Shown here: positions 17,967 to 26,660 of the stretch, piece by piece
How the letters are laid out: every line of letters begins with the position of its first letter
Numbering within the stretch: position 1 is the stretch's first letter
Source of the DNA: an uncultured Sphingobacteriales bacterium
GTDB lineage: Bacteria; Bacteroidota; Bacteroidia; Chitinophagales; Chitinophagaceae
DNA length: 64,000 bases
Assembly: GCA_937871285.1 (NCBI GenBank)
Contig: CALMQS010000088.1
Location: 1-64,000, forward strand
Reading direction: 5' to 3'
The notes under the pieces: generated by a model
Told to the model about the DNA's origin: nothing
Seen by the model: the letters and a program-made list of their open reading frames with translations, nothing else
The model's database searches: none
Made by a program: the position numbers and the translations under genes

Positions 17967-20900
17967 TTATACCAATTTTTCCTCCAACACTCCCTTCCAG
18001 GTGACAAATCCTTTCTTCGCATCCACATAATCATGAACGACCCTGCTAAAATTACTACTCTCCTTCTCCAAAAAAGTTTGCCTGCCATTTTGTTTTATAT
18101 CCCTCAGGATTGCTTCAATCTCTTCAAGGGCAATTCGTAGAGATTCCCTTGTTTTATCCGTATGCCATATATAGGTGGCTTCTTCACTATCCAACGTTTC
18201 CCATATAATGTGATATTTCTTTTCACCAGCCAGTAAGAATAAAAATGAAAATGGCTGCAAGACAAACCTCAGTTTCAAAACAGATGCTTCATGCTTAGAT
18301 GAAAGATATTTTAGCTGCAAATAATGCTTTGAGTTCTTAATGCTTAAAATGTCATCAACCAGGGCAGCTTCAGATGAAAATAATTTCTTCCCTTCGTCAT
18401 ATGAGCTCAACAAATCATCCATAGTATGGATAGATTGATCATCCGCAGTCCGGCCTTTACCTTTAAATATCTCCCGCTTTACAAACTCAAACCGAACACT
18501 ATCAATCATTTGATTGTTTATGCTATCAATATCCTCTGAAATGGCCGTTGCTGATAATATCTGGCTGGCGGTATAGTTTACAGTAATATTTACGGAGAAT
18601 AATTTCTTCTTCAACGCTTTTATGAAATAGTCACGTACGGCTGCAAACTCCGGCCTTATATCCGGATTAGCAATTTCAAATATGATTTCCTGATTGACTT
18701 CCTCAATAAAGATGGGAAATGAAACACTTCCAAATAAGAAATTAATTTTTCCAAAAAGTACTTTCATTGTTTTCAAAATAACGTATTCTGTAGGAGTCTG
18801 CTCTTTTCTGTCATACTCTATTCTTTTAGTTCCAATAACAGGCTGATGTTTTAGTATAACGGATCTGAGGAAACTACTTGTATCCAGGCTTCTGAACTTT
18901 ATTCTTTCAATTCCATAAAAATAAAATGAACCTTGCCTGGCGTCCGTTACCTTGCTTATCTGAAAATCATAATCAATAATTTCTGAAAAAAGCTCCCCCT
19001 CTTCTTCATTATAACTGATGACGCGTAATTTCCAGGCCACGCCATCTTTAAATGTTTCAACAGGTAGTGGCAAATCAATACAATCAACAGGCAATAAAAT
19101 ACCGGCGGTGTTGATATAAAATTCAGGGCCTTGAAAAACCAATAATATTTCATCCGGATTTGCCAGTTGTCCCGATTTCATCAACTTCCGGTAATATTTA
19201 TTGCGTTGTTTAAACAGATTGTTGAAGTATCCAATCCTGTAATCCCTGTAATCATATATAACAGGGGCAACCGGGCTTCTCTGAACCCGCCCGATATATT
19301 GAATCAGTTTACCTTCAAAAGAAAATGGATAAGCCAAAGTAAGGCAATCTAAAACGCCGATATCTGTTCCTTCCCCAATAAACTGACCGGTGGCGATCAA
19401 TACCTGGAAATCGCCACTGTGAATTAGCTGTAGTTTTGCTTTCTGAGATTGCTCGTTATCTTCTCCTGTTAACGTAATTGTTTCGCAAATGCCTTTCAAA
19501 TATTGTTGCAATATATCAACGTGGGCTTTGCGTTCTGTTAATACCAGTATCTTTCTGCCTGCCTTTGCCTCCCTTTTTATATTCTCCACGATCATTTCAT
19601 TTCTTGCAGTATCATGAATAAGAATATTGATAAGTGTTTCAATCTTATCCGTTGAAGCATTAAATGGTGTAAACAGTTCTGTGTTTTGAATGGTTACCGA
19701 TAATTGTTTATTCTGGTTGGCGGTTATAGGAATGGTCACTTCATGAATAATATCGCCAATATGTATAAATATCAGCTTCTCATCCTTGTTTTTTCTTACC
19801 GGAGTTGCCGTAAACCCATAGAGGTAGTACGAATGAAAATGCTGTATCACTTCCCGGAATGTTTTGGCCGGAATATGATGACATTCATCTACTATGATGG
19901 TTCCAAAAGCATGGTATAATTTGTTTTTGTCTGACGGACCTGGAGTTTGCAGACTTTGTATCATCGCTACGGTAATCTCCTGGCCTATTTCATACTTGCC
20001 GCCTTCAATTCTTCCTATCCGGAATTTCGGAATACCAAGAAATGACTGAATCCTATCTACCCACTGATCAAACAATTGCCTTCTGTGAACAATGATTAAA
20101 GCAGGTTGCTGCTTTCGTGCAACAATTTCTAACCCCATTACCGTTTTTCCTGCGCCGGGAGGTGCAACGATAACGCCAAAATCCTTTTTATTTGCGGCTT
20201 CAACAGCCTCTTGTTGATAATTATACAATGAAATGGAAGAGGTAAACTTAACCGGCTCAAGTTTTACTCTTTTATCTTCAAATTTGTAGGGTATTTTTTG
20301 TTCGTTGCAATACCTGAGTAGCCTGCCAATAATACCTCTTGGCATAACAATGGTATTCTCTTTTTTCTCCACTGTTTCAAAATACATTTGCGTACCATAA
20401 GTACTTCGCCCCGACCGTTTTTTTATAAGGTAATCAACGTTCATAAAGTCGAGATTATCTTTTAGGTATTTTGACAATAGCGGATTTAAACCATGGCGTG
20501 GCAAAACGACCTGGTTACTGAGGGTGATTGGAAATTCACCATTCAAAGCATTTGTAGTAACTGCTCCAGTAGTTGGACTGGTAAGTTTATTAACAATAAT
20601 AGTCTCATACAATTCATTCAGCATTTTGGTTTTTACCTTTTGAATGGCTTCTAAAAACATCCATTGATCAGGAAAGGATTCTAAATTTTCCGGATGAATA
20701 AAACAGGCATTACCGTTCTCCATTGCCTTCCTTTGTAAAGGTAAAGCAATAAGGTTGCCTAAGCCTTTACCGGCATGCGCATCCTGGTTTGGAAATAGCC
20801 TGTCAAAATTTGAATTTTTATCAACTTCCGATATGATACCCGAAGATTTGAGAAGATGAATAAATAGCTGCCTGATTTTAAATGCCGGATAGGGTTCCTC

Positions 20901-21323
20901 AAAAAACATCCAAACATGTCCGCCCGCGCCCGATCTCGAACGTTCCAGGTAAACAGGCAGGTTATGTTTTTTACATTCCAGTATGAAGGTTCGGCACTCG
21001 CCTATCCAGCTTTTGGTTTTGGCAGTGGACTGGTCAAAATCAGCCGCTATAAACCACGACGTATTGTCCTGCAATAAAGGATAAATTCCCACTATTTCCT
21101 TACCTACCAGGTGGTTCAATATTCTTTGATCCGTAAGCGGCGCATACGCTTTATCTTTAAAATCCTTTAAGGTTCCGCCTTTTGCCTTGTGTAGTTTAAA
21201 TTGATCCCAGTCCAGGATATAGGCAGGCATATAACCGCTTTTGCCATCCCGTTCCCAGCGAATCGCAAAGACATTATCGCGGCCTTTAAAAAGTGATTTG
21301 AATATTTCGATGTTTTGTACCAT
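17967..21323 (-). CDS. TOTE-type archaeo-eukaryotic primase fused to a superfamily II helicase
   Basis: An 1,118-aa protein. Residues ~1-240 match the AEP primase of TOTE conflict systems: the metal-binding DFD (95-97) in FIAADFDQ, the SGAGGHVWMF motif (H136), and RLFPNQD ... GLGNLIALPLQRK (176-199). Residues ~360-720 are a helicase with Walker A APPGAGKT (387-394), DECH box (479-482) and a GEGTDIG ... QYIGRVQRS motif V/VI region. The last ~400 residues match nothing I recognise and carry no obvious nuclease motif. TOTE proteins are proposed anti-phage or anti-plasmid factors. The gene is monocistronic, starts beside one hipB remnant and ends beside another. Confidence 0.85.
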   Translation of the reverse strand: MVQNIEIFKSLFKGRDNVFAIRWERDGKSGYMPAYILDWDQFKLHKAKGGTLKDFKDKAYAPLTDQRILNHLVGKEIVGIYPLLQDNTSWFIAADFDQSTAKTKSWIGECRTFILECKKHNLPVYLERSRSGAGGHVWMFFEEPYPAFKIRQLFIHLLKSSGIISEVDKNSNFDRLFPNQDAHAGKGLGNLIALPLQRKAMENGNACFIHPENLESFPDQWMFLEAIQKVKTKMLNELYETIIVNKLTSPTTGAVTTNALNGEFPITLSNQVVLPRHGLNPLLSKYLKDNLDFMNVDYLIKKRSGRSTYGTQMYFETVEKKENTIVMPRGIIGRLLRYCNEQKIPYKFEDKRVKLEPVKFTSSISLYNYQQEAVEAANKKDFGVIVAPPGAGKTVMGLEIVARKQQPALIIVHRRQLFDQWVDRIQSFLGIPKFRIGRIEGGKYEIGQEITVAMIQSLQTPGPSDKNKLYHAFGTIIVDECHHIPAKTFREVIQHFHSYYLYGFTATPVRKNKDEKLIFIHIGDIIHEVTIPITANQNKQLSVTIQNTELFTPFNASTDKIETLINILIHDTARNEMIVENIKREAKAGRKILVLTERKAHVDILQQYLKGICETITLTGEDNEQSQKAKLQLIHSGDFQVLIATGQFIGEGTDIGVLDCLTLAYPFSFEGKLIQYIGRVQRSPVAPVIYDYRDYRIGYFNNLFKQRNKYYRKLMKSGQLANPDEILLVFQGPEFYINTAGILLPVDCIDLPLPVETFKDGVAWKLRVISYNEEEGELFSEIIDYDFQISKVTDARQGSFYFYGIERIKFRSLDTSSFLRSVILKHQPVIGTKRIEYDRKEQTPTEYVILKTMKVLFGKINFLFGSVSFPIFIEEVNQEIIFEIANPDIRPEFAAVRDYFIKALKKKLFSVNITVNYTASQILSATAISEDIDSINNQMIDSVRFEFVKREIFKGKGRTADDQSIHTMDDLLSSYDEGKKLFSSEAALVDDILSIKNSKHYLQLKYLSSKHEASVLKLRFVLQPFSFLFLLAGEKKYHIIWETLDSEEATYIWHTDKTRESLRIALEEIEAILRDIKQNGRQTFLEKESSNFSRVVHDYVDAKKGFVTWKGVLEEKLV

Positions 21324-21339
21324 CTTCTTTACTTACAAA

Positions 21340-21347
21340 CAAAACTA
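21340..21347 (-). promoter_or_regulatory. Candidate -7 box for the primase-helicase gene
   Basis: On the minus strand the sequence reads TAGTTTTG, matching TAnnTTTG, 17 nt upstream of the ATG at 21323. No TTG is found at the usual -33 distance, so the promoter is only half supported. It sits between the gene start and the divergent hipB remnant. Confidence 0.35.
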
Positions 21348-21362
21348 ATTGTAACGAACGTT

Positions 21363-21632
21363 ATGGAAAACAGAACAATAACGCTTACTCCTAAATTAGA
21401 GAAGATTTTGATTGACTTTGGAGGAAACATAAAGCTGGCCCGGTAGCAAAGAAAATTAACCACCGAACAGGTTTGCAAACGGGCCAATATTAGCCAAACC
21501 ACTTTATGGAAGATAGAGAAAGGGATGTACAAGGTAACAACCGGCCCTTCCCTTAAAGAAATGCAACAACAGAGCTATAATAGCGATAACGCCCAGAATA
21601 TTCCAGATGCCCATGAGGTTAAGTTTGTATAA
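21363..21632 (+). pseudogene. Decayed hipB-like antitoxin gene, copy 2
   Basis: A second copy of the HTH gene seen at 17390. The similarity begins about 10 nt before the ATG and runs roughly 190 nt, with most positions identical (shared FGGNIKLAR-type region, RKLTTEQVCKRANIS, TTLWKIEKGMYKV). A TAG at 21444-21446 replaces a sense codon. After the HTH the sequence leaves the copy-1 match and continues in frame with an unrelated tail ending HEVKFV. The two copies are in the same orientation and bracket the primase-helicase gene. Confidence 0.7.
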
Positions 21633-21786
21633 ATATAATTATTTCATTGATCCTTTCCCCCGCAATCATTTGTATTCTGTGAGGTATTACAGAGAAGAAA
21701 CAAAAGAATGTCACCAAGGCTATCCTCATCCGTGGTATGTGTATTTAGCCGGCCTGTGCTTTGGCGTTATTCGTTTAGCAATTTGA
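21613..21786 (+). CDS. Doubtful 57-aa ORF
   Basis: An uninterrupted ATG-to-TGA frame rich in Tyr, His and Pro (YKYNYFIDPFPRNHLYSVRY). Its last 14 codons lie inside the dispersed repeat copy A, where other copies do not keep the frame, and its start lies inside the tail of the hipB remnant. I recognise no family. It is more likely debris than a gene. Another open frame, 21926-22150 (74 aa), is equally unsupported. The interval 21324-22602 otherwise holds only remnants, repeats and operators. Confidence 0.12.
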   Translation: MRLSLYKYNYFIDPFPRNHLYSVRYYREETKECHQGYPHPWYVYLAGLCFGVIRLAI

Positions 21787-21836
21787 GAAAAATAATAACA
21801 CGGCAGCAGGTCTTGCGATGCCTGATCAGGCGCTAC
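21746..21836 (+). repeat. Dispersed ~90-bp repeat, copy A
   Basis: This segment shares long stretches with 22233-22322, including TTTAGCAATTTGAGAAAAAT versus TTTAACAATTTGAGAAAAGT, then GCAGCAGGTCT, a CCTGATCA core and GCGCTAC. A weaker third copy is at 47345. Copy A contains the palindrome GCCTGATCAGGC (21820-21831) and runs directly into paired-hairpin copy 2. The repeat encodes no conserved protein. Confidence 0.65.
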
Positions 21837-21843
21837 CACCTTT

Positions 21844-21897
21844 CCGGCACGTGGAGACACGTGCCGGGGCGACCGCCTTGGTACGTGTCACGTACCA
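21844..21897. repeat. Paired-hairpin REP-like element, copy 2
   Basis: Hairpin 1 (21844-21867) has a 10-bp stem, CCGGCACGTG / CACGTGCCGG, with a GAGA loop. Hairpin 2 (21879-21897) has a 9-bp stem, TGGTACGTG / CACGTACCA, around a single T. Compared with copy 1 (17264-17322), TTTCCGG, the GAGACAC loop region and the GTGTCAC core are kept while the stem interiors differ with matching changes on both arms, so the structure rather than the sequence is conserved. Confidence 0.7.
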
Positions 21898-22232
21898 TCA
21901 CCAGGAAACATCTGCATAATTTCGAATGATGCTTATCTTGATTAAAGAGAATGGTAGAGCTTTTTTTTGTGGGTTTATAAGTTCTCATGTAGTTACATTA
22001 ATAAACGAGATTTTTCCTTTTGACAATAAGCCTTCCACCCATTCACCAACCGTATGCTTTTATGATCTTTCAATAAAGTGCTTTTATGCTAAAAGTGCCA
22101 TTTTAAGGTATCAAACGCAAAAAATCTATTTACTTTATGATATTAAGTAATGTTAAACTGACATATAACTGCTGTAAAATGAAGAAAAAATAGACAACCC
22201 GCCGGTGCCGGTTTATAGCCGTGCAGCACATT

Positions 22233-22322
22233 TAGCTACCTGTGCATTTGCTTTATTTGTTTAACAATTTGAGAAAAGTAATAATACAGCAGCAGGTCTG
22301 GCTATACCTGATCAAGCGCTAC
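22233..22322 (+). repeat. Dispersed ~90-bp repeat, copy B
   Basis: Same orientation and length as copy A (21746-21836). The best-conserved parts are TTTAACAATTTGAGAAAAGT, AATACAGCAGCAGGTCTGGC and CCTGATCAAGCGCTAC; the central palindrome is damaged (CCTGATCAAG). It lies between the TOTE-gene region and the Fic gene. Confidence 0.65.
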
Positions 22323-22461
22323 TGTGCCTGCAGCAGAAAGGAGAGTCGCCAATGCGCCGGATGACATTTTAGGAATTGTGTAATACAAACAGCAAAAACA
22401 ACCGAACTATTTGAACAGGAGCTTTTTAGCTATGGGTATAATTCCGCAAAATCGGGCTTCC

Positions 22462-22488
22462 TGTCGAACTATTTTGCTTTTTTCGACA
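22462..22488. promoter_or_regulatory. Distal fic operator
   Basis: An inverted repeat TGTCGAA-N13-TTCGACA, 27 nt long, centred 128 nt upstream of the Fic start codon. Arms and spacer length are identical to the proximal repeat at 22547-22573 while the spacer bases differ, as expected for two binding sites of one dimeric repressor. Confidence 0.6.
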
Positions 22489-22545
22489 CCAAAGAGCATC
22501 ATGTCGTTTTCTTCAACATAAAAAATAAGTTAATAATTACCAGGT

Positions 22546-22574
22546 GTGTCGAAAATAATAATTATTTTCGACAC
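22546..22574. promoter_or_regulatory. Proximal fic operator (perfect 29-nt palindrome)
   Basis: A perfect palindrome around a central A whose outer arms are GTGTCGAA and TTCGACAC, ending 28 nt before the fic ATG. It contains the same TGTCGAA-N13-TTCGACA unit as the distal site, 85 nt away. A further half-site TGTCGAA (22587-22593) lies 9 nt before the start codon. The likely ligand is the winged-helix C-terminus of the Fic protein itself; that is inference. Confidence 0.65.
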
Positions 22575-22602
22575 ATAAAAGCAATATGTCGAATAGCTCA
22601 AC

Positions 22603-23688
22603 ATGAACGATAGATCAAACCCATATAACCAACTTGCTGATTTACCGCCAGATATAGATTTGGATTCACCCATTTTGCTCAAATCGTCCATAAAAGCCAG
22701 CAGGTTATTGGCTGAATTGAAAGGTTATTGCCAAACCCTGCCCAATCCCCGGATCCTGATCAATACCATCATCCTGCAAGAGAGTAAAGACAGCTCGGCT
22801 ATCGAAAATATTGTAACTACCCAAGATGAATTATACCGTGCCGTGATGTCGCCGGAAGATGGCGCACATATTAATTCTTCTACTAAAGAAGTATTGATGT
22901 ATAAGGAAGCACTGTATGCAGGATTAAACCTGTTAAAAAAACGGGGACTTACCACAAACACCCTGGTAAGCATCATGCAAAAATTAAAAAACACCACTGC
23001 AGGCATCAGGCAGAGCATCGGCACCCGTTTAGCTAATCCAATAACCAAAGAAATTATTTATACCCCGCCAGAAGGGGAAGCATTGCTGAGGGAAAAATTA
23101 ACGGCGCTGGAAAAATTTATTCATAATGAAACCGATGGCATTGACCCGCTTATAAAACTGGCATTAATGCATTACCAGTTCGAAGCCATACACCCCTTTG
23201 CAGATGGTAATGGAAGAACAGGTAGAATTATGAATGTATTGTACCTGGTTCACCTGGATTTATTACCGCTGCCGGTGTTGTATTTAAGTTCATTTATCAT
23301 TCAGCATAAGAATGAATATTATCGCTTACTGCGTGAGGTAACAGAAAAAGAAACCTGGAACGAATGGATTTTATATATGCTAAAGGCTATTGCTGAAACA
23401 GCAGCATTAAGCCTTAAAAAAATTAAAGAAATCCAACAACTGAAAGAAGAAACCATCATTAAGGCAAAAGAAATATTAAAAGCTTCTTACAGTAGAGACC
23501 TGGTTGATTTACTTTTCTGCCATCCATATGTAAAAATCAAAACCCTGGAACAAAATAATATCGGTCACCGGCAAACAGCGTCAACCTATTTACAGAAACT
23601 GGCTAAAGGCGGCATTTTAAATTCATTAAAAATTGGAAAAGAAATGTACTATATCAATCATGCATTAATGCACATAATATCCGACTAA
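22603..23688 (+). CDS. Class II Fic protein (AMPylase-type) with C-terminal winged helix
   Basis: A 361-aa Fic-family protein. The N-terminal region carries the inhibitory helix motif SSAIEN (~64-69, pattern S/T-x3-E-G/N), which marks class II self-inhibited enzymes. The catalytic motif HPFADGNGRTGR is complete (~197-208; H197 is the general base). The last ~85 residues (LLFCHPYVKIKTLEQNNIGHRQTAS...) look like a DNA-binding winged helix. Fic enzymes transfer AMP or other nucleotide moieties to target proteins; the target is unknown. It stands alone downstream of two matching palindromes, so autoregulation is likely. Confidence 0.88.
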   Translation: MNDRSNPYNQLADLPPDIDLDSPILLKSSIKASRLLAELKGYCQTLPNPRILINTIILQESKDSSAIENIVTTQDELYRAVMSPEDGAHINSSTKEVLMYKEALYAGLNLLKKRGLTTNTLVSIMQKLKNTTAGIRQSIGTRLANPITKEIIYTPPEGEALLREKLTALEKFIHNETDGIDPLIKLALMHYQFEAIHPFADGNGRTGRIMNVLYLVHLDLLPLPVLYLSSFIIQHKNEYYRLLREVTEKETWNEWILYMLKAIAETAALSLKKIKEIQQLKEETIIKAKEILKASYSRDLVDLLFCHPYVKIKTLEQNNIGHRQTASTYLQKLAKGGILNSLKIGKEMYYINHALMHIISD

Positions 23689-23914
23689 TGTGGCCTTTAA
23701 CGAGCCCAATAGCGGAAAAACATGGCATTGGCAACTCAGTGAGAAATCCCCGGACATTTGTAAACCTGTATAGATGATTTTGAATTTATCGCACACTCAA
23801 GGCTTAACGGTTTACCCCTCACTCCGGTTACCCGCCAGGATGACTCAGTTGTACGGGGTGGTGACGCCATTACACATATATCCTCTCACAAGCACCACCA
23901 CAACCCCTGCGCAC

Positions 23915-23940
23915 AAAAAAGGCCTCCTGGAAAGGAAGCC
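23915..23940 (-). terminator. Rho-independent terminator for the permease operon
   Basis: On the minus strand GGCTTCC and GGAGGCC form a 7-bp stem (one G-U pair) around a 6-nt loop, followed immediately by six T. It lies 86 nt past the stop of the amino-acid permease gene. The rest of the 23689-24025 gap shows no supported gene. Confidence 0.65.
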
Positions 23941-24025
23941 AATTGCGCTTTGGGCGCAAACATGAGAAAACAAAATTAAGCAGCCGGTTATGGGGTTAGC
24001 GGAAATAACCTGCTGTTGAAGCATA

Positions 24026-25339
24026 TTAACATCCTTTTTTCTTTTTTAGTTGTTTCATTATAAAATATATTACCGAAAAAGCCAGTATAAAAATGCCAAT
24101 ACCGGTAAGCTCCGCTTTGGTTAAATGAGAAAGCAGCCAGATGATGGCCGCGGCTGCTATTAAAGGAATCATCACGCCGCCGGGTACCCGAAAACCTTTT
24201 TCGGTGTTGTGCGCTTTCATTCTTCTCAGTTTAATAGTGGAGAGTACCACACCCAAATACAGCAGCAGGGAGGAAGCGCTGGCAATGATGGCCAGTTGTT
24301 TAAATCCGCCCGATACAGCCATGATAAAACCAATGACTACATATACCCTGATGGCTACATGCGGCGTAGCGAAGCGTGGATGCACCCTTGCTAACCGTTT
24401 GGGCAGCAGTCCGTCTCTTGCTGCGGCAAATAAGATCCTTGGCTGGGATAATATCTCGCCGCTTAAAGAACCCAAAATGGATAATATGGTAACTGCAATA
24501 ATGAAAGCCATCCCCGGCTTACCAAGGGCAATAGCTGCTACGGCAGCCAGCGGGGTATCTTTGTGTGCAGATAACTGATCGCCCAATGTTCCCTGTGTAA
24601 CCCATTGAATAGAGATATACAGCAGCAATACAATAAACACGGCCAGGAAAATACCCAATGGCACGGTACGGGACGGGTTTTTTATTTCGCCGCCGTTGCT
24701 CAACGGCACTTCTAACCCCAGGAATGCAAAAAACAATAAAAGGGATGCTGCGCCTATATTGCTAACGGTGGGTTCGGAAACCCATTTCAGGTTTTCTGCT
24801 TCTACATACGGGATGGCTACTATGATCAAAAGTACCAGCGCAATGAGTTTTCCAATGCTTGCAAATACAACAAAGCCCACCCCGTTTTTCACACTGCTGA
24901 TATTGAGCCATGCAAGTCCGCCAAACAGCAGCAACAGAAAAGTCATTCTGTACATATCTATACCCAGTGCCGGGAAAAAATGTTGAAGGGTATCTGCCAG
25001 GGCATTGGCAAGGGCTGCATCGGAGGCCATGCATCCGCCCAGCAGGTATATATTGCCCGCCAAAAAACCGGCCCAGGGGCCAAAAGCCGTTTCAATATAA
25101 GTATACACACCGCCGCTTTTGTTTGTGTTGCTGCCAGCTTCCGCAAAACAAAGCGCCAGTAAAAATATCAATGCCCCGCACACTATATAAGCCAGTATTG
25201 CTGCAGATCCCAGCCCTTCGGCAACAAGGGCGGGCAATACAAAAATACCGGTACCCACCACCATATTTACACCCGCCAATGCTAATGAGCGAACGCCGAT
25301 TTCCCGTTTCAGATGCTCTGTTGTAGCGATGTCTGTCAT
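24026..25339 (-). CDS. APC-superfamily amino-acid permease
   Basis: A 437-aa inner-membrane protein with 12 predicted TM helices. The N-terminal signature REIGVRSLALAGVNMVVGTG, continuing IFVLPALVA, is the first helix of the APC amino-acid/cation symporters, and GGVYTYIETAFGPWAGF is the second conserved segment. Such proteins take up amino acids by proton symport or exchange; the substrate cannot be told. It is the last gene of a minus-strand run with the MFS gene (50 nt upstream) and is followed by a terminator. Confidence 0.85.
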   Translation of the reverse strand: MTDIATTEHLKREIGVRSLALAGVNMVVGTGIFVLPALVAEGLGSAAILAYIVCGALIFLLALCFAEAGSNTNKSGGVYTYIETAFGPWAGFLAGNIYLLGGCMASDAALANALADTLQHFFPALGIDMYRMTFLLLLFGGLAWLNISSVKNGVGFVVFASIGKLIALVLLIIVAIPYVEAENLKWVSEPTVSNIGAASLLLFFAFLGLEVPLSNGGEIKNPSRTVPLGIFLAVFIVLLLYISIQWVTQGTLGDQLSAHKDTPLAAVAAIALGKPGMAFIIAVTILSILGSLSGEILSQPRILFAAARDGLLPKRLARVHPRFATPHVAIRVYVVIGFIMAVSGGFKQLAIIASASSLLLYLGVVLSTIKLRRMKAHNTEKGFRVPGGVMIPLIAAAAIIWLLSHLTKAELTGIGIFILAFSVIYFIMKQLKKKKGC

Positions 25340-25389
25340 TATTAAGGGTAAAAAATAAAGGGAGCTTTAGAAAGTGTTTGAATAGCCTG

Positions 25390-26601
25390 TTATTCAACAA
25401 TAGCCGGAATCATATCTTTCTGCCTCATCTGTTTTAGCACAACGAGAAAAATAATTACAAATATTATCCCCGCTGTAGCTTCTGCAGTAAGCATATAGCC
25501 GCTACCAAATTTATCATGTGTCCACCCATTGAAAGTAGTCATATATACTACCGGTAAATTGCCCAGAGACGACATCAAAGAATATTTTGTAGCCGTATGC
25601 TTTTTGCCAATCACAAAAAAGATCAGGGCAGTATAGGCCGCATACATTAATCCGGTACAAAATCCATAAATGAGTACACCGGAAGCATAAGTTGCAGGAT
25701 GGTAGGGCAATACCGCTATTAAAACAGTAACGAATGCGCAAACAGCGCCACTCCCTAAATAGGCATTCCAAACACCCCAGCGGTCTGCAATAAAACCTCC
25801 TGCTATACAACCCACTGCACTTACACCACCACATAATAAACCCGTAACAAGCACAACAGTATCTGCATCTGTTTTCCAGTCTTTTGCCACTGCCGACCAT
25901 AAATTAGCCATAGCGCCCGTACCAATCGGCATAACGATAAGGATCATAACAAATAATGCCGCGGGCAGTTTTATCATGGCTAGAATATCTTTACCCATTC
26001 CCTTTATTTCATGCATTATGGTTTTGTCTTTCCGATAGGGAATATCTTTAATGTAAAGTATGGTCAGGGCAAATAATATGGATGCAACGCCCAAAACAAT
26101 ACCTGCCAAAGTGATATTATAATGTGCGGCAAGCCACAAACCGGCCCCGCCTCCCAAACCAGTTCCGGCAAGATTCCCTGCCTGGTACCAACCGGAAGCC
26201 GCTCCTTTTTTATTTTCCCTGACTCGTTTGGCCATGAAGCCATTAATGGGCAATAAGGTAATGGTAGCTGCTACCTGAGATACAAATACAATTATTGAAA
26301 GTAAGGCGGCGCCTTTTACGGTAAACGGAATAAAGCAAAGCAACAATAATGAAGCAATACACGCTAACAAACTTAGCCAATACCATTTGTGTAAACTGAG
26401 TGATAGATCTACAATAGGTCCCCAAACAAAACGCCATAAGTTAGCCGAAAGTCCTATGGCAACAATGCCTGCGGTGAGCGCCACCGGAAAGCCATTCTTT
26501 GTAAGCAGAAAAGGCAACGCTACCGTTACAAAACCCTGGCTGAGCCCCATGGGCATTATGAGAAAAAACATGTAAACCGGTTTTGTATAGTGTTGTTGCA
26601 T
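25390..26601 (-). CDS. MFS transporter, AmpG/PAT-like
   Basis: A 403-aa protein with about 12 TM helices in two six-helix halves. MPMGLSQGFVTVALPFLLTK and the cytoplasmic FMAKRVRENKKGAASGWYQA loop between helices 4 and 5 resemble the PAT/AmpG branch of the major facilitator superfamily, which includes muropeptide permeases. Substrate assignment is tentative. It lies 50 nt upstream of the APC permease and 59 nt downstream of the NTF2-fold gene, so the three probably share an operon. Confidence 0.75.
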   Translation of the reverse strand: MQQHYTKPVYMFFLIMPMGLSQGFVTVALPFLLTKNGFPVALTAGIVAIGLSANLWRFVWGPIVDLSLSLHKWYWLSLLACIASLLLLCFIPFTVKGAALLSIIVFVSQVAATITLLPINGFMAKRVRENKKGAASGWYQAGNLAGTGLGGGAGLWLAAHYNITLAGIVLGVASILFALTILYIKDIPYRKDKTIMHEIKGMGKDILAMIKLPAALFVMILIVMPIGTGAMANLWSAVAKDWKTDADTVVLVTGLLCGGVSAVGCIAGGFIADRWGVWNAYLGSGAVCAFVTVLIAVLPYHPATYASGVLIYGFCTGLMYAAYTALIFFVIGKKHTATKYSLMSSLGNLPVVYMTTFNGWTHDKFGSGYMLTAEATAGIIFVIIFLVVLKQMRQKDMIPAIVE

Positions 26602-26660
26602 TTCAGGGCCTGTTTAGCAGTGTTTCATTTGCTGCTCCATATTGCCGGGATCAGTTAAGA

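Noticed and set aside
18956..19919. Open frames on both strands inside the primase-helicase gene (61-71 aa)
   Set aside because: They are shadows of the long minus-strand gene, with no family resemblance or promoter of their own.
21926..22150. 74-aa plus-strand frame after paired-hairpin copy 2
   Set aside because: AT-rich, no recognisable motif, and surrounded by debris; not supported as a gene.
24141..25326. Open frames of 96-145 aa on the plus strand opposite the APC permease
   Set aside because: They are antisense shadows with skewed composition, and the minus-strand gene has complete family motifs.
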